DNA of 42,911 bases from Candidatus Levybacteria bacterium RIFCSPHIGHO2_02_FULL_40_18 (GCA_001782235.1 MFOC01000002.1:1-42911), one strand, 5' to 3'. Numbered from the stretch's first letter, positions 26,410 to 35,543 are shown. The notes: generated from the letters alone by a model not told the origin. Numbers and translations: made by a program.

Positions 26410-27191
26410 GATCTGTTTTGAATTAGCCAAAGTTTTCCACGGACAAGAAACGAGTGAAAACTCATCATCAAAGCAACAACTAAGCCCGCCAGTCCGTCAA
26501 GAAACCCTAATTTTAAGAAGTAATTTAAGACGAATTTAGCCTTGGGATATAGAATAATAGAAAGCGCCCAAACCCGCTCCCCGTCTTGCGCGAGTTCTTC
26601 TGCGCGAATCGTAGAATAGTAGTTTATTTCTTCTAAAAATTCTCGAATTGTTTGATGCGGATAGTGAAGTAGTTCATGCTCAAGTTGCCCAACTCTTCCC
26701 TTTATCTCCCAAGTCTCATGTACGCGTCCTACCCATTTGCCCTCGCCTTTTCGAGCAAGTCTCAATAGTTTAATATCCCCGGTTTCTCCATAGTTTAACT
26801 TTCTTCCCCAAATTATATCTCTCCTTTTTATGTAGAATCCTTTAATGTCATTGGGAATTGCTCGCCCCGAGCGAAGTCGAGGGGGAAATTCGAAATTAGA
26901 AATTTCCGAAGCCAAATCTTCGGATAGCCTTTCGTCTGCATCCAAAAATAATACCCATTCATTTTTTGCCAAGCTTAAACCAAAATTTCGCTGTTTTGAG
27001 AAGTCACTATTTAAATGATTCCTAAATATTTTGACATTTCGCTTATTAAGGTTTTTTATTAGTTCCAAAGTTCTGTCCTCTGAATAATCATCCACTATGA
27101 TTATTTCGGATAAGCCAGATACGGATTCCACACAGTCAAGGATATTATTCTCCTCATTTTTTGTTAAAATTACAACCGAAAGCTTCATCAT
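26406..27191 (-). CDS. Glycosyltransferase family 2, WaaE-like
   Basis: Adds a sugar from a nucleotide donor to a glycan intermediate. The GT-A fold shows LSVVILTKNEENNILDCVESV, EIIIVDDYSEDRT, the donor/metal DADER motif and KQRNFGL. The length is 261 with a hydrophobic C-terminal segment (about 222-245) that may anchor it. A GC-rich repeat (26861-26886) is translated as PPRLRSGRAIPN, inserted between the DADER region and GFYIKRRD. A second ATG lies one codon in. It ends in an ATGA overlap with the ligase gene. Confidence 0.88.
   Translation of the reverse strand: MMKLSVVILTKNEENNILDCVESVSGLSEIIIVDDYSEDRTLELIKNLNKRNVKIFRNHLNSDFSKQRNFGLSLAKNEWVLFLDADERLSEDLASEISNFEFPPRLRSGRAIPNDIKGFYIKRRDIIWGRKLNYGETGDIKLLRLARKGEGKWVGRVHETWEIKGRVGQLEHELLHYPHQTIREFLEEINYYSTIRAEELAQDGERVWALSIILYPKAKFVLNYFLKLGFLDGLAGLVVALMMSFHSFLVRGKLWLIQNRS
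26861..26886. repeat. GC-rich palindromic repeat inside the GT2 gene
   Basis: An imperfect palindrome (ctcgccccga ... tcgaggggg) around gcgaag, read in frame as PPRLRSGRA. It resembles dispersed repeats of the cctcgacttcgctcggg type that I recall from other genomes. Confidence 0.5.
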
Positions 27192-27194
27192 TTT

Positions 27195-27821
27195 TTATCT
27201 CTTTTTTAAAAGGAAAGCTACTCCCATTGTATAGTTAAACATCTTCTTTTTGCTAACAATAAAACCATTACTTCCTAACATTTCAGACAATTTTTTAGCC
27301 GTGAATAAATGCAAGTGTGCGTCTCTCCATACACCTTTTCGAATATTTGTCCACCAGTGCCATACGATTCCGAATAAAAAATTGCCGCTGTCCATTTCTA
27401 TAATTGCGCTGCCTTCTTTCTTCAAAACCCTCTTTATCTCTTTTAAAGCCCCCGTAGGATCGGTAACATGTTCAAGAACTTCTGTTGCGATCACTAAATC
27501 AAAAGAATTGGATCGAAACGGCAATTTGTGAGCATCAGCATATAAGAATTTTAGAGATTTATAACGTTTTTTTCCGTAATAAATTGCCTTTTTATATTTA
27601 TCGATACCAACACAAGCCGCCTTAGGATATCTTCTTGAAACTTTAGACAAAAACCATCCGCTTGCGCAACCCACATCCAAGATAGAATCAGGATATTTAT
27701 CTATCATGGATAGTACAGCTTTAAGTTTTCCCAGATGCCAAGCTCTCTGAAGGATGTTTTTCTTAATTCCTTCTTGATAGTAATAAACTGGCACTTGATT
27801 TAAAATTTGTTCTTCGTTCAT
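27195..27821 (-). CDS. SAM-dependent methyltransferase
   Basis: Class I methyltransferase, probably acting on a sugar or lipid intermediate of the glycan. SAM-binding motif I is ILDVGCASGWFL, motif II VGIDKYKKAI, then DAHKLPFRSNSFDLVIATEVLEHV, the Methyltransf_11 pattern. The start at 27821 is chosen for its ATGA overlap with the upstream gene, giving 208 residues; a frame extending to 27845 would overlap that gene by 28 bp. Confidence 0.87.
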   Translation of the reverse strand: MNEEQILNQVPVYYYQEGIKKNILQRAWHLGKLKAVLSMIDKYPDSILDVGCASGWFLSKVSRRYPKAACVGIDKYKKAIYYGKKRYKSLKFLYADAHKLPFRSNSFDLVIATEVLEHVTDPTGALKEIKRVLKKEGSAIIEMDSGNFLFGIVWHWWTNIRKGVWRDAHLHLFTAKKLSEMLGSNGFIVSKKKMFNYTMGVAFLLKKR

Positions 27822-29065
27822 TTTTGTTTTATTGAGAGCCACCATCTAAGGTATTCGTAATTATCACCCGGAGGCAAAGTCTCTCTAACAATCTTTAACC
27901 TCTCGCTAAGGGGAAACCCATATCCGTTACTTCCCATTAGATAGTCTTCTGAGAGCAGAAGGTATATATTAACTAAAGAAATTAATCCGATAATAAAATA
28001 AATACTAATTTTCAAATCGTGAAGTTTTTTTGCAATGCCGACTATAAAAATCGAGATTGTAAGTAAAATTGCCGGATATGTCATCGGAAGATATGCTTCC
28101 GAGGCTGTTTTACTCACAAAAATTCCGCCTATCGCAATAAGAATCCATAAGGCTAATATCAGGTGAGCAATATCGATTTTTTTCTTTTTAAAGTTTCGAA
28201 GTGTATTAAATAGAAATATAAGACTTTCTCCCGTAATTACCGTTGCGATAAATCCGTTTCCTAAAAATATCAGTCTCTGATTAAAAATAAATAAATCTTG
28301 CACAATATCATAAATATTTTTTATTGAAAATATATCGGTTGATAAAACACTTAATTTTATCAAGCGAAAAAATGCGGTTGTTTGATAAAAACCCGATTTC
28401 GAACTGAAATCATATAGAACCATTGGGATCATTGGGATCAAAAATGAAAGAAAGCTTAAAATCAGAATTTTGGAAGCGGGTTTTTTTGCAATAAAAAAAA
28501 TAATGATCGCAAGAAAAAAAAGCACCATAGTTGCAAGCTCAAGGTTATAAAGAATTCCAAGTAGAAAGGCAGATGCGGGCAAATACCACATCTCTCCTTT
28601 TGCATATCCATATAGGGAATAAACAAAAAGCAATGCAACAAGGGATATCGGAGCCGTATGATAAGGCATACGTGAATGAATAATAACAAGCGGAGATACT
28701 GCAAAAAGAAATGCAGTAATTAAGCCAATTTGTTCGCTTTTAAATAAAGCTTTACCAACAAAATAGGCTGCCAAAACCGCACCTACCCCTAGAAATGCCG
28801 AAAGATATGCTCCTCCGACAGGATTAAAATTAAACAACCAAAGAAAAGGTGCAAGTATGTATGTCCACAGGGCTCCTTGGTGAAGCCATGTGTAACTTGC
28901 GGTTATACCAATAAGAGGAAATTTGCCTTCTATTAGTAGTTCCTTTGCCGAAATATAAAACCATCCCTGATCGGGAATAAACATCATCAAGTCAAAAAGC
29001 CTATCTAATCTTAAGAATGCGGCAAGAATTAAAATAATGGCCAGAGTTAATTTTGTAGTATTCAT
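27818..29065 (-). CDS. GT39/ArnT-like membrane glycosyltransferase
   Basis: Polytopic protein of the dolichyl-phosphate-mannose/ArnT (GT39, PMT) kind, expected to move sugars from a lipid phosphate donor on the outer side of the membrane. The first outer loop contains MMFIPDQGWFYISAKELLIEGKFPLIG followed by HQGALWTYILAPFLWLFNFNPVGGAYLSA. The length is 415 with about ten membrane helices. It is a close paralogue of the C-terminal half of the preceding gene, with which it shares an ATGA overlap. Confidence 0.82.
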   Translation of the reverse strand: MNTTKLTLAIILILAAFLRLDRLFDLMMFIPDQGWFYISAKELLIEGKFPLIGITASYTWLHQGALWTYILAPFLWLFNFNPVGGAYLSAFLGVGAVLAAYFVGKALFKSEQIGLITAFLFAVSPLVIIHSRMPYHTAPISLVALLFVYSLYGYAKGEMWYLPASAFLLGILYNLELATMVLFFLAIIIFFIAKKPASKILILSFLSFLIPMIPMVLYDFSSKSGFYQTTAFFRLIKLSVLSTDIFSIKNIYDIVQDLFIFNQRLIFLGNGFIATVITGESLIFLFNTLRNFKKKKIDIAHLILALWILIAIGGIFVSKTASEAYLPMTYPAILLTISIFIVGIAKKLHDLKISIYFIIGLISLVNIYLLLSEDYLMGSNGYGFPLSERLKIVRETLPPGDNYEYLRWWLSIKQK

Positions 29066-31347
29066 TTTTTGAAAACAGACACTTTATTGCCCTTCTCCAA
29101 TATTACAATTTTTAAAGGAACGTTTCTGGTTTCCGGCGGATGGCCCTTCCACCACAGAAGATACTCGTATCCAAGCGTAAATGATCTAAATTCGCTTAAT
29201 TCGCCCTCGCCCACTATGTTGTAAGGGTTGCCGGATGCAATAGCAATAATTTGCTCCACAGCTTTCATACGTTCATAAAAAGCTATCCTACGAAAAGAAT
29301 CCTTTGTCATGAAATCTGTTGAAAGCAAGAATTGGATGTTAAAGGTCGAAACTACTATTACGCAAATGAGGGCGAGCACAAAATTATTCTTTACGATCCA
29401 TAAAATAGAAATGGAAGTTAAAATTAAAATAAAAGGGGCAATCAATAGGGTATCTGCTTCAATTGGAACTCGATGTATAGATAATCCTATTAAACCTACT
29501 GACAAAAAAATAAAAAGGAGAATATAAGATGAAGAAATTTTCTGATCGAAAATTCTTTTTTGAAATCTAATATTACGAATTAGATACCAAATCACAAAAA
29601 TAATTGTCATAAAGAGAATTATCAAGGGGATCATGCTGCTTGATGCAAATATCAGTTGATTATAGTAAGAGAAAAATTCAAGCAAAGTTGAGGGATTAGA
29701 TCCGGGTGAAGCAAAGCTTCTGTCAATTAAGCTGATAGGAAATTTTATAACTCGCCAAAAAACCCAAATCAGAAACCATATTGTTTGCTTTCCGCCATAG
29801 AAAATATCGTATAAAATGAATGGAATCATGGGAACGAGAAATGAAACAATTGAGATTAACACGAGTCTTTTGTCGAGTAATTTTTTAAACCACAGCTCTT
29901 TCTTTATAAATCCAGCACCTTTCTTTAAGTGCTGGGTAAATCCGAATCCTAAAATAATACCAACAGCTATGAAATACACGAACGTGGTAATTTCGTGATT
30001 ATATAAGGTCCCAAGCATAAACGTGACCACCGGAAGGACCCAGGAATTTCCCTTAACAAGCTTAAAACTCAAAAAAAATAAGATTATTACAAAAAAGGGG
30101 ATGGGGCTTGTATGATATGGCATTCTCGCGTTCATAACGATAAGCGGTGATGTTGCATAGAGAATTGATCCAAGAATCGCCGTTCTTCTATCAAACATTG
30201 AATTGAGAGTTACGTAAAACAAAAATATAGTTATGACTCCCAAAATAGCTATAAAATATGCAGGCGCAAGCGGATTAAATTGGAAAAGCCAAAGGATAAT
30301 TGCCAAAACATATGTCCATAGGGCACCATGATGGATCCAAGGATGACTGGTCTCGGGCCCAACGAGCGGAATAGTCCCATACAATATCATGTCTCTTGCA
30401 GGAAGATAAAAAAGCCCCTGATCCCCAATAAACATCATAAGCTCGTTTAATTTAAAAACTCTAAGAAATAAACTAATTCCCATAATGGCTAGCAAAAAAA
30501 TAATGGTTGTATTTATTCTTAAAAAAGACTCAACCAAAAGAGCTTTTAAAATCCCGAAATGCTTTTTAAAGTAAAGGAAGCGACTTTTTGAAAATATTTT
30601 TTCAGTGTCCTTTCTCTTCTTGGTACTTCTACCCCAAAAATGAACGATCTTTGCGTTTGGCAATATACCTACTTTAAACCCACTATTTTTAACTCTCCGA
30701 CATACATCATTCTCTTCAAAAAAAAGAAAAAATCTATCATCAAATCCTCCTATCTTTTCAAATATATCCTTTCGAATCATCATGGCTGTCCCAGGTACAA
30801 CATCTGTCTCAATTGTTTTCTTTCTGTTCCAAGTGGACAACCAAAACTTGCGCGAGATCGGATTGTTTGGAAAAATTTTATTTATAAATGACAGAGCGAA
30901 AATGGCTCTTGTAGGGGTAAGCTCAAGTGTTCCTTGAAGAGGATAAGGGGCAAGATTCACATCAAGAAGAATAGGAGAAATGACTCCAAACTTCTTATTT
31001 TTCAAAAGAAAATTAACCAAATTATTAATTGTATTCTGAAATACTTTTGTATCCGGATTTAAGAAAAATAAAAATTTACCTTTCGCATGTTTTACTCCCA
31101 GATTATTTCCTGCTCCAAAACCAATATTCCCTTCTGAAGAAACATATTTTACCCAATTAAAATGGCGTAAAAAATCAATTCCTATGCTTTTCTTTTCGTC
31201 ATTATCAACAATAATTGCTTCATAATTGGTGTGAGATTTAGAATTTTTAATTGAGGAGAGAAGATCAAAAAGCTCATCGCGAGCTTTATAATGAACGATA
31301 ATTATGGAGACAGAGACATTGTTTTTTTTAGTACTCAGTTTTTGCAT
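29062..31347 (-). CDS. Fusion of GT2 glycosyltransferase and GT39-like membrane transferase
   Basis: Two enzymes in one chain. Residues about 10-270 are a GT2 domain of the rhamnosyltransferase (WbbL) type: SIIIVHYKARDELFDLL, EAIIVDNDE, GNIGFGAGNNLGV, FFLNPDTKV and RRVKNSGFKV. Residues about 280-761 are a polytopic GT39-like domain: LMMFIGDQGLFYLPARD and HHGALWTYVLAIILWLFQFNPLAPAYF, matching the next gene closely. The fusion suggests that a cytosolic sugar addition and an outer-face sugar transfer act on the same glycan. The gene overlaps its neighbours by 13 bp and 4 bp. Confidence 0.87.
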   Translation of the reverse strand: MQKLSTKKNNVSVSIIIVHYKARDELFDLLSSIKNSKSHTNYEAIIVDNDEKKSIGIDFLRHFNWVKYVSSEGNIGFGAGNNLGVKHAKGKFLFFLNPDTKVFQNTINNLVNFLLKNKKFGVISPILLDVNLAPYPLQGTLELTPTRAIFALSFINKIFPNNPISRKFWLSTWNRKKTIETDVVPGTAMMIRKDIFEKIGGFDDRFFLFFEENDVCRRVKNSGFKVGILPNAKIVHFWGRSTKKRKDTEKIFSKSRFLYFKKHFGILKALLVESFLRINTTIIFLLAIMGISLFLRVFKLNELMMFIGDQGLFYLPARDMILYGTIPLVGPETSHPWIHHGALWTYVLAIILWLFQFNPLAPAYFIAILGVITIFLFYVTLNSMFDRRTAILGSILYATSPLIVMNARMPYHTSPIPFFVIILFFLSFKLVKGNSWVLPVVTFMLGTLYNHEITTFVYFIAVGIILGFGFTQHLKKGAGFIKKELWFKKLLDKRLVLISIVSFLVPMIPFILYDIFYGGKQTIWFLIWVFWRVIKFPISLIDRSFASPGSNPSTLLEFFSYYNQLIFASSSMIPLIILFMTIIFVIWYLIRNIRFQKRIFDQKISSSYILLFIFLSVGLIGLSIHRVPIEADTLLIAPFILILTSISILWIVKNNFVLALICVIVVSTFNIQFLLSTDFMTKDSFRRIAFYERMKAVEQIIAIASGNPYNIVGEGELSEFRSFTLGYEYLLWWKGHPPETRNVPLKIVILEKGNKVSVFKK

Positions 31348-32105
31348 ATAGCAATGAAGTAGTCAGATTGAGAAACATTATCAGCACCTATTGGGAAATC
31401 ATTGAAAGACAATTTGTTTTGTGATGTCCTGCCATAAAAGTCTCCTAAATACTTCCATATCTCTTCTTTAATATTCTTGGGAATTAATTTCCTAAGTCTA
31501 AATTTATCTTTGGAACCCAATGTTTCCCTTGCAATTTGTGAATTTAGAAATTCGATTATTGCGTTTCTTGCACGTTTTGATTTGGTTTGCCCTAAAATTT
31601 TGACGTTTGGGAAAAACTCTTTCAGCAAGTCTTTAAATTCTTCATACGTATATTCTTTTTCATGATAGGGACTTTCAGGACTGCCGGCTATAGAACTTAT
31701 TGCCTTATTGGGTGTAGACAAAACTAAGATGCCTCTTTTTTTAAGAACGCGTTTTGCCTCTGATAAGAAATGTTTGGGATTTTTTAAATGCTCTATCACT
31801 TCAAAGCTACAAGCTATATCAAACTCACCATTTTTAAAAGGTAATTTTGTTGCATCAGCTACTAAAAAATCGGTATCTTGATAGTGCCTCTCCGCAAATG
31901 ATATAGCTTCGCGGCTGTTATCAATTCCTACGACTTCGCCTTTTTTCGCAAGAACTGAAGTTCCATACCCAGTACCACATCCTATATCCGCAACTCTAGA
32001 TCCTTTTTTTATTAATTTTTCTGCGAAGATGTAACGAGCTAATGCTTCTTGAAATAAGAAGTTAGCACTAATACTCGGAATCACTCTTTCATTAAAATCC
32101 ATCAT
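31335..32105 (-). CDS. SAM-dependent methyltransferase
   Basis: Class I methyltransferase, 256 residues. Motif I VADIGCGTGYGTSVLA, motif II VGIDNSREAI, then DATKLPFKNGEFDIACSFEVIEHL and LVLSTPNKA. It resembles glycan-cluster methyltransferases that modify a terminal sugar. It is not a close copy of the methyltransferase at 27195-27821. Starts inside the flippase 3' end; two adjacent ATG codons are possible starts. Confidence 0.86.
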   Translation of the reverse strand: MMDFNERVIPSISANFLFQEALARYIFAEKLIKKGSRVADIGCGTGYGTSVLAKKGEVVGIDNSREAISFAERHYQDTDFLVADATKLPFKNGEFDIACSFEVIEHLKNPKHFLSEAKRVLKKRGILVLSTPNKAISSIAGSPESPYHEKEYTYEEFKDLLKEFFPNVKILGQTKSKRARNAIIEFLNSQIARETLGSKDKFRLRKLIPKNIKEEIWKYLGDFYGRTSQNKLSFNDFPIGADNVSQSDYFIAICKN

Positions 32106-33333
32106 GCTTTTTTTGTCTCAATATCTTTACTGTAAAGAAGATAATAACAGGCACGGAAATAACTGTACCAAAAATAGCAGAAAAAGCCGCTCCTACTAAT
32201 CCATACATTGATACCAAGGGAAGTACTACCATAGCAAGTCCTAAAGTTGCTACTAAATTAGAAAAGGCTACGTATTCTTGCTTTCCCACTGCAAGAAAGA
32301 TTGCAAATGGAATTGTAGAAACGGCCTTCAACATCCCAAAAAGCGCTAAAATTCTTAGAACATCTGCTGCTGCAAGCCATTTTTCGCCCAAAACAATTAA
32401 TACTATTTCCCGTGGGAAAAAGAATAATACCGCTCCAAATGGTATAACAATAAGAAAAATAACTAATGTTGTCCTAAGAAAAGCTCTTTTGAGATTGTCA
32501 ACGCTTTGAGAGGAGATTTTTACATAGATTGGAAAAGTAACTTTTCCAAATACTTGTGTCACTTCAGAAATTGGAAGAGTTGAAATCTTATATGCTACTT
32601 GATAAATACCAAGAGAAACTGTATTCATAAGCCTTCCTACAATAATATCGTCTAACTCGGTAAACAAATAATCCAATATGCCGGATAATGTAACCCATTT
32701 GCCTCTGTGAATAACTCTTGATAAATATTTTATTTTAAATTCTAATTTTGGTCTTGGTACAACTATTATGTGGGAGGCTATCATCTCAATAGCTGCTGAT
32801 ATTATTAGTCCAAAAATAAGACTTATTGCATCTTTAGTTATCAAGGCGAAAATAATAGAAGATAATGAGAATGTAAAAAGTCCTAAGAAGCTGTAGAAGA
32901 ATTCCATGTGAAATTTAAGCTCTTTTTGAAATTTGACGACAGAAGGATTTATGAATCCACGTACAAACGGCACTAAACTTATAAGAAAAAGTAGATTGAG
33001 AGATTCAGGAGATCTGAAAAAAGAAGAGACAAAAGGTGCGGTTACAAGGATTAATAATGCTATCAGTATTCCTCTCAATATCGATACTATCCATGCGGAA
33101 TTAATATATTTCTCTATGTCTTTTTTTTCCTGGACAAGAACGATATTAATTCCGGTTTCAGTTAGTATTTCAAGCAAAGATAAAACTAAAGTAACAATGC
33201 CGAAAAGCCCAAAGTCCCCAGGAGCAAGAATTCTTGCTAAAATAGCCGTACGAACAATTGCGAGAATCCGGGTTGACCCCCTTAAGGCACCTATCCATGT
33301 AATACCCTTTATTGCAACAGTTGTATAGCCCAT
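32092..33333 (-). CDS. Polysaccharide flippase, Wzx/MOP family
   Basis: Moves the lipid-linked glycan across the cytoplasmic membrane. The 413 residues form about twelve hydrophobic helices. The N-terminus (GITWIGALRGSTRILAIVRTAILARILAPGDFGLFGIVTLVLSLLEILTETGI) is the typical start of the RfbX/WzxC group. With the ligase-like gene this completes an export pathway. Confidence 0.88.
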   Translation of the reverse strand: MGYTTVAIKGITWIGALRGSTRILAIVRTAILARILAPGDFGLFGIVTLVLSLLEILTETGINIVLVQEKKDIEKYINSAWIVSILRGILIALLILVTAPFVSSFFRSPESLNLLFLISLVPFVRGFINPSVVKFQKELKFHMEFFYSFLGLFTFSLSSIIFALITKDAISLIFGLIISAAIEMIASHIIVVPRPKLEFKIKYLSRVIHRGKWVTLSGILDYLFTELDDIIVGRLMNTVSLGIYQVAYKISTLPISEVTQVFGKVTFPIYVKISSQSVDNLKRAFLRTTLVIFLIVIPFGAVLFFFPREIVLIVLGEKWLAAADVLRILALFGMLKAVSTIPFAIFLAVGKQEYVAFSNLVATLGLAMVVLPLVSMYGLVGAAFSAIFGTVISVPVIIFFTVKILRQKKHDGF

Positions 33334-33337
33334 TTTT

Positions 33338-34276
33338 TTATATTCTCATAAATCTTTTTAAAAAGCCTAATGTCATGCCACAAATCACTGCCATATCTGA
33401 AGTTATCTGAAGGGCGGGAAGATATATAAACGCTTTTGGGTGTTTTACGTATTTATAATTTTTCCAGACACTCCATATCAGATAAATAGATAATAGATAA
33501 TAGATAATAGATAATAGGAGAGCGGATTTAGTCGTGAAGTAAAAGATAACTAGAATCAGTCCAAAAAAATATCTTGCGAACAGTAGTGGTGTTTGAGGGC
33601 GGATATATAAGGCTTGTCCGTCACCGATTGCATAATTCAGAAACTGTTTTGTAGCTTGGAAAATGTTTTTCCTCTGAGGCCAGTAGACAATCGCTTTTTT
33701 CGCAAATTGGAATTTAAATCCTGCTTTCTTTAATTTTTTGTCGAACACTAAATCCTCACAAGTATTAAGGTTCTCAGGATACCCCCTAACTTTTTTGAAT
33801 GCCTCTCTTCGAAATGCAACTGAACGTGAGGATGGTAAAAAATTTTTAGGGTCCACCTTATCCGGCATAACGCAAGTGTACGTTGCCAGACATTCTTCGA
33901 AAATCGAACCTGTCCTCGGTTTGTAAAACCCTGCTACAACATCAACATCTTTGTTCTCAAAGGGTTTGGTGATATTTTTGAGCCAATTTTTATCTAGAAT
34001 ACACCCTGCATCTGAAACTGCAATAATATCTCCACTCGAATTTTTAATCGCAATGTTTCTCCCCGCAGACCTATTCCCTTTTTTTACAATTACCCGGGTC
34101 TTAATTCGTTTCATACTTGATACATAATACTTAATACTTGATACTGTAGCATCTTTCGATCCGGCATCCACGATAATAAGTTCGTCTGGAGATACAGTCT
34201 GTTTAGATACTGATTCAAGAAAAAAACCGATAGCATTTTCTTCGTTTAGAACTGTTGTAATAAGCGATATTTTCAT
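33338..34276 (-). CDS. Glycosyltransferase family 2 with membrane tail
   Basis: GT-A domain (about 1-215): ISLITTVLNEENAIGFFLESV, ELIIVDAGSKDAT, AGRNIAI, SDAGCIL in place of the usual DxD, and CEDLVFDKKL. Two or three C-terminal hydrophobic segments (about 225-300) suggest a membrane anchor. The ATG at 34276 forms an ATGA overlap with the upstream gene; the TTG at 34285 is rejected. Two 7-bp arrays are translated: agtatta type (34114-34148, VSSIKYYVSSMK) and tctatta type (33481-33517, SIIYYLLSIYL), the latter lying within a membrane segment. Confidence 0.88.
   Translation of the reverse strand: MKISLITTVLNEENAIGFFLESVSKQTVSPDELIIVDAGSKDATVSSIKYYVSSMKRIKTRVIVKKGNRSAGRNIAIKNSSGDIIAVSDAGCILDKNWLKNITKPFENKDVDVVAGFYKPRTGSIFEECLATYTCVMPDKVDPKNFLPSSRSVAFRREAFKKVRGYPENLNTCEDLVFDKKLKKAGFKFQFAKKAIVYWPQRKNIFQATKQFLNYAIGDGQALYIRPQTPLLFARYFFGLILVIFYFTTKSALLLSIIYYLLSIYLIWSVWKNYKYVKHPKAFIYLPALQITSDMAVICGMTLGFLKRFMRI
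33481..33517. repeat. 7-bp array in the GT2 gene (gataata on plus strand)
   Basis: Four exact gataata units plus two related ones. On the coding strand the unit tctatta reads SIIYYLL, which is hydrophobic and forms part of a membrane segment. Confidence 0.8.
34114..34148. repeat. 7-bp array in the GT2 gene (agtatta type)
   Basis: Five units in 7-bp steps on the coding strand: agtatca, agtatta, agtatta, tgtatca, agtatga. The a-to-t change at the start of unit four falls on the base that would otherwise complete a TAA stop. Confidence 0.75.
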
Positions 34277-35379
34277 AATTTCCAAAGCTTAAGATAAATG
34301 TCCGCCACCCTACTCCATGTTTGCTTCCTAGCCCAAAAGTAGGCAGGTTTATTATAGGGTACCTTACCACCCGATATTGAGGAAACTACTTGACTAGCTA
34401 ACGTCTCCGAATCTCCAGCAACCGATACGTATTTTGCAAAGGGAGAGAGAGTCAGATAGTCTCTTTTGAGTTCGTTTTGATACACGCTGAACACTTTTTT
34501 AGATCGGAGAAAAGCCTCAAGAATCGAAAGATACGAAGACGCGAATATAAAATCTGCTCGATCAATATATTTATTCAGATTATTGACGAATCCATGTACA
34601 TTGCCGTATCTTCCAAACTGTCTTCTGTAATTACCGTCGCCGCATACGGTTAACTTATAGGATATTCCTCTGTTTTTGAGTTTTCTCAGCGCTTCAAGGT
34701 AAATTTTTACCCCATTATCCTCCTCAAGCCTTCCCAACAACAAGATATTCATCGATTTACGATTTTTTCCGAAATTTTTAACTTTTGACTTTAAACTTTG
34801 AACTGTTGAGACTCCTCCATATGTTATAAAGTCCGATTTTGTTCCATACCACTTCTCTATATATTTTCCGATGCAGATATTTCTCCGCGAAAGTTTTTCA
34901 GAAATTTTTCTTACAAATTTTGCCGTTGCTGTTGGCGGAAATTTTGTTTCATATCCATGAAAGGTCGTAAAAACTTTTTTGTTTGGAAATAAAAATCGAA
35001 AAGGCAAATACCAAAAGAAAACATCATGACAATGTACGATGTCAGAATTCCGAATGATCCCAAGCATCCCTAACACTCCGAGCCAAATTCGAAATTTCTT
35101 AAACCAATTTTCTGCTCCAAAATTTAACCTAATTACATTCAATTTTCTTGTGTCAATATTGCCTATTTGGCTTGATTTGACGGGCCGTATTAAGTTGATA
35201 TCTTGCGTATCACTTTGATCTATTGAGTGACAATTTCTTGATCCGCCATGGGCTGAGCTCTCTGTAATAATCGTTACTTTATGTCCCCGCTTTATTAACT
35301 CTTTTGAGACTTCAAAAACATGCTTTTCTACCCCGCCAATATCAGGATGAAATCTTCTTGTTAAAAATAAAATCCTCAT
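34273..35379 (-). CDS. Glycosyltransferase family 4
   Basis: GT-B enzyme, 368 residues. The N-terminal domain begins ILFLTRRFHPDIGGVEKHVFEVSKELIKRGHKVTIIT; the C-terminal donor domain has ILLLGRLEEDNGVKIYLEAL, and the usual acidic EX7E region is reduced to SSYLSILEAFLRSKKVFS. It is the first gene of the nine-gene glycan operon. A 7-bp array (34776-34806, gttcaaa/gtcaaaa type) is translated as VQSLKSKVKNF in the linker between the two domains. The start lies 8 bp after tRNA-Val, so the operon may be transcribed through the tRNA or from a promoter inside it. Confidence 0.88.
   Translation of the reverse strand: MRILFLTRRFHPDIGGVEKHVFEVSKELIKRGHKVTIITESSAHGGSRNCHSIDQSDTQDINLIRPVKSSQIGNIDTRKLNVIRLNFGAENWFKKFRIWLGVLGMLGIIRNSDIVHCHDVFFWYLPFRFLFPNKKVFTTFHGYETKFPPTATAKFVRKISEKLSRRNICIGKYIEKWYGTKSDFITYGGVSTVQSLKSKVKNFGKNRKSMNILLLGRLEEDNGVKIYLEALRKLKNRGISYKLTVCGDGNYRRQFGRYGNVHGFVNNLNKYIDRADFIFASSYLSILEAFLRSKKVFSVYQNELKRDYLTLSPFAKYVSVAGDSETLASQVVSSISGGKVPYNKPAYFWARKQTWSRVADIYLKLWKL
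34776..34806. repeat. 7-bp array in the GT4 gene (gttcaaa type)
   Basis: Four degenerate units (gttcaaa, gtttaaa, gtcaaaa, gttaaaa on the coding strand), translated in the inter-domain linker. Confidence 0.6.
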
Positions 35380-35387
35380 AATATCAG

Positions 35388-35461
35388 TGGGCCTATCAGG
35401 ATTCGAACCTGAGACCTTCCCGATGTGAACGGGACGCTCTAACCAACTGAGCTATAAGCCC
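35388..35461 (-). tRNA. tRNA-Val (anticodon CAC)
   Basis: 74-nt cloverleaf: acceptor GGGCTTA/TAGGCCC, anticodon stem TCCCG/CGGGA with loop TTCACAT, T-loop TTCGAAT, discriminator A. No CCA is encoded. It reads GUG. Confidence 0.95.
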
Positions 35462-35477
35462 TTGAAAATGCTCCTTG

Positions 35478-35543
35478 CCCCGCATAAGCACTCTTGCAAC
35501 GCGAGGACGTAGGCCTCGGGAGCAAAGTAGGCTTTGTGCGGGG
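35478..35543. other. Nested stem-loop element in the tRNA-Val / lepB spacer
   Basis: Three nested stems: CCCCGCA (35478-35484) with TGCGGGG (35537-35543), TTGC (35494-35497) with GCAA (35522-35525), and CGAGG (35502-35506) with CCTCG (35514-35518). It may be a structured RNA, a palindromic repeat or part of a bidirectional terminator. Apart from the lepB promoter nothing else is visible in the 193-bp spacer. Confidence 0.5.
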
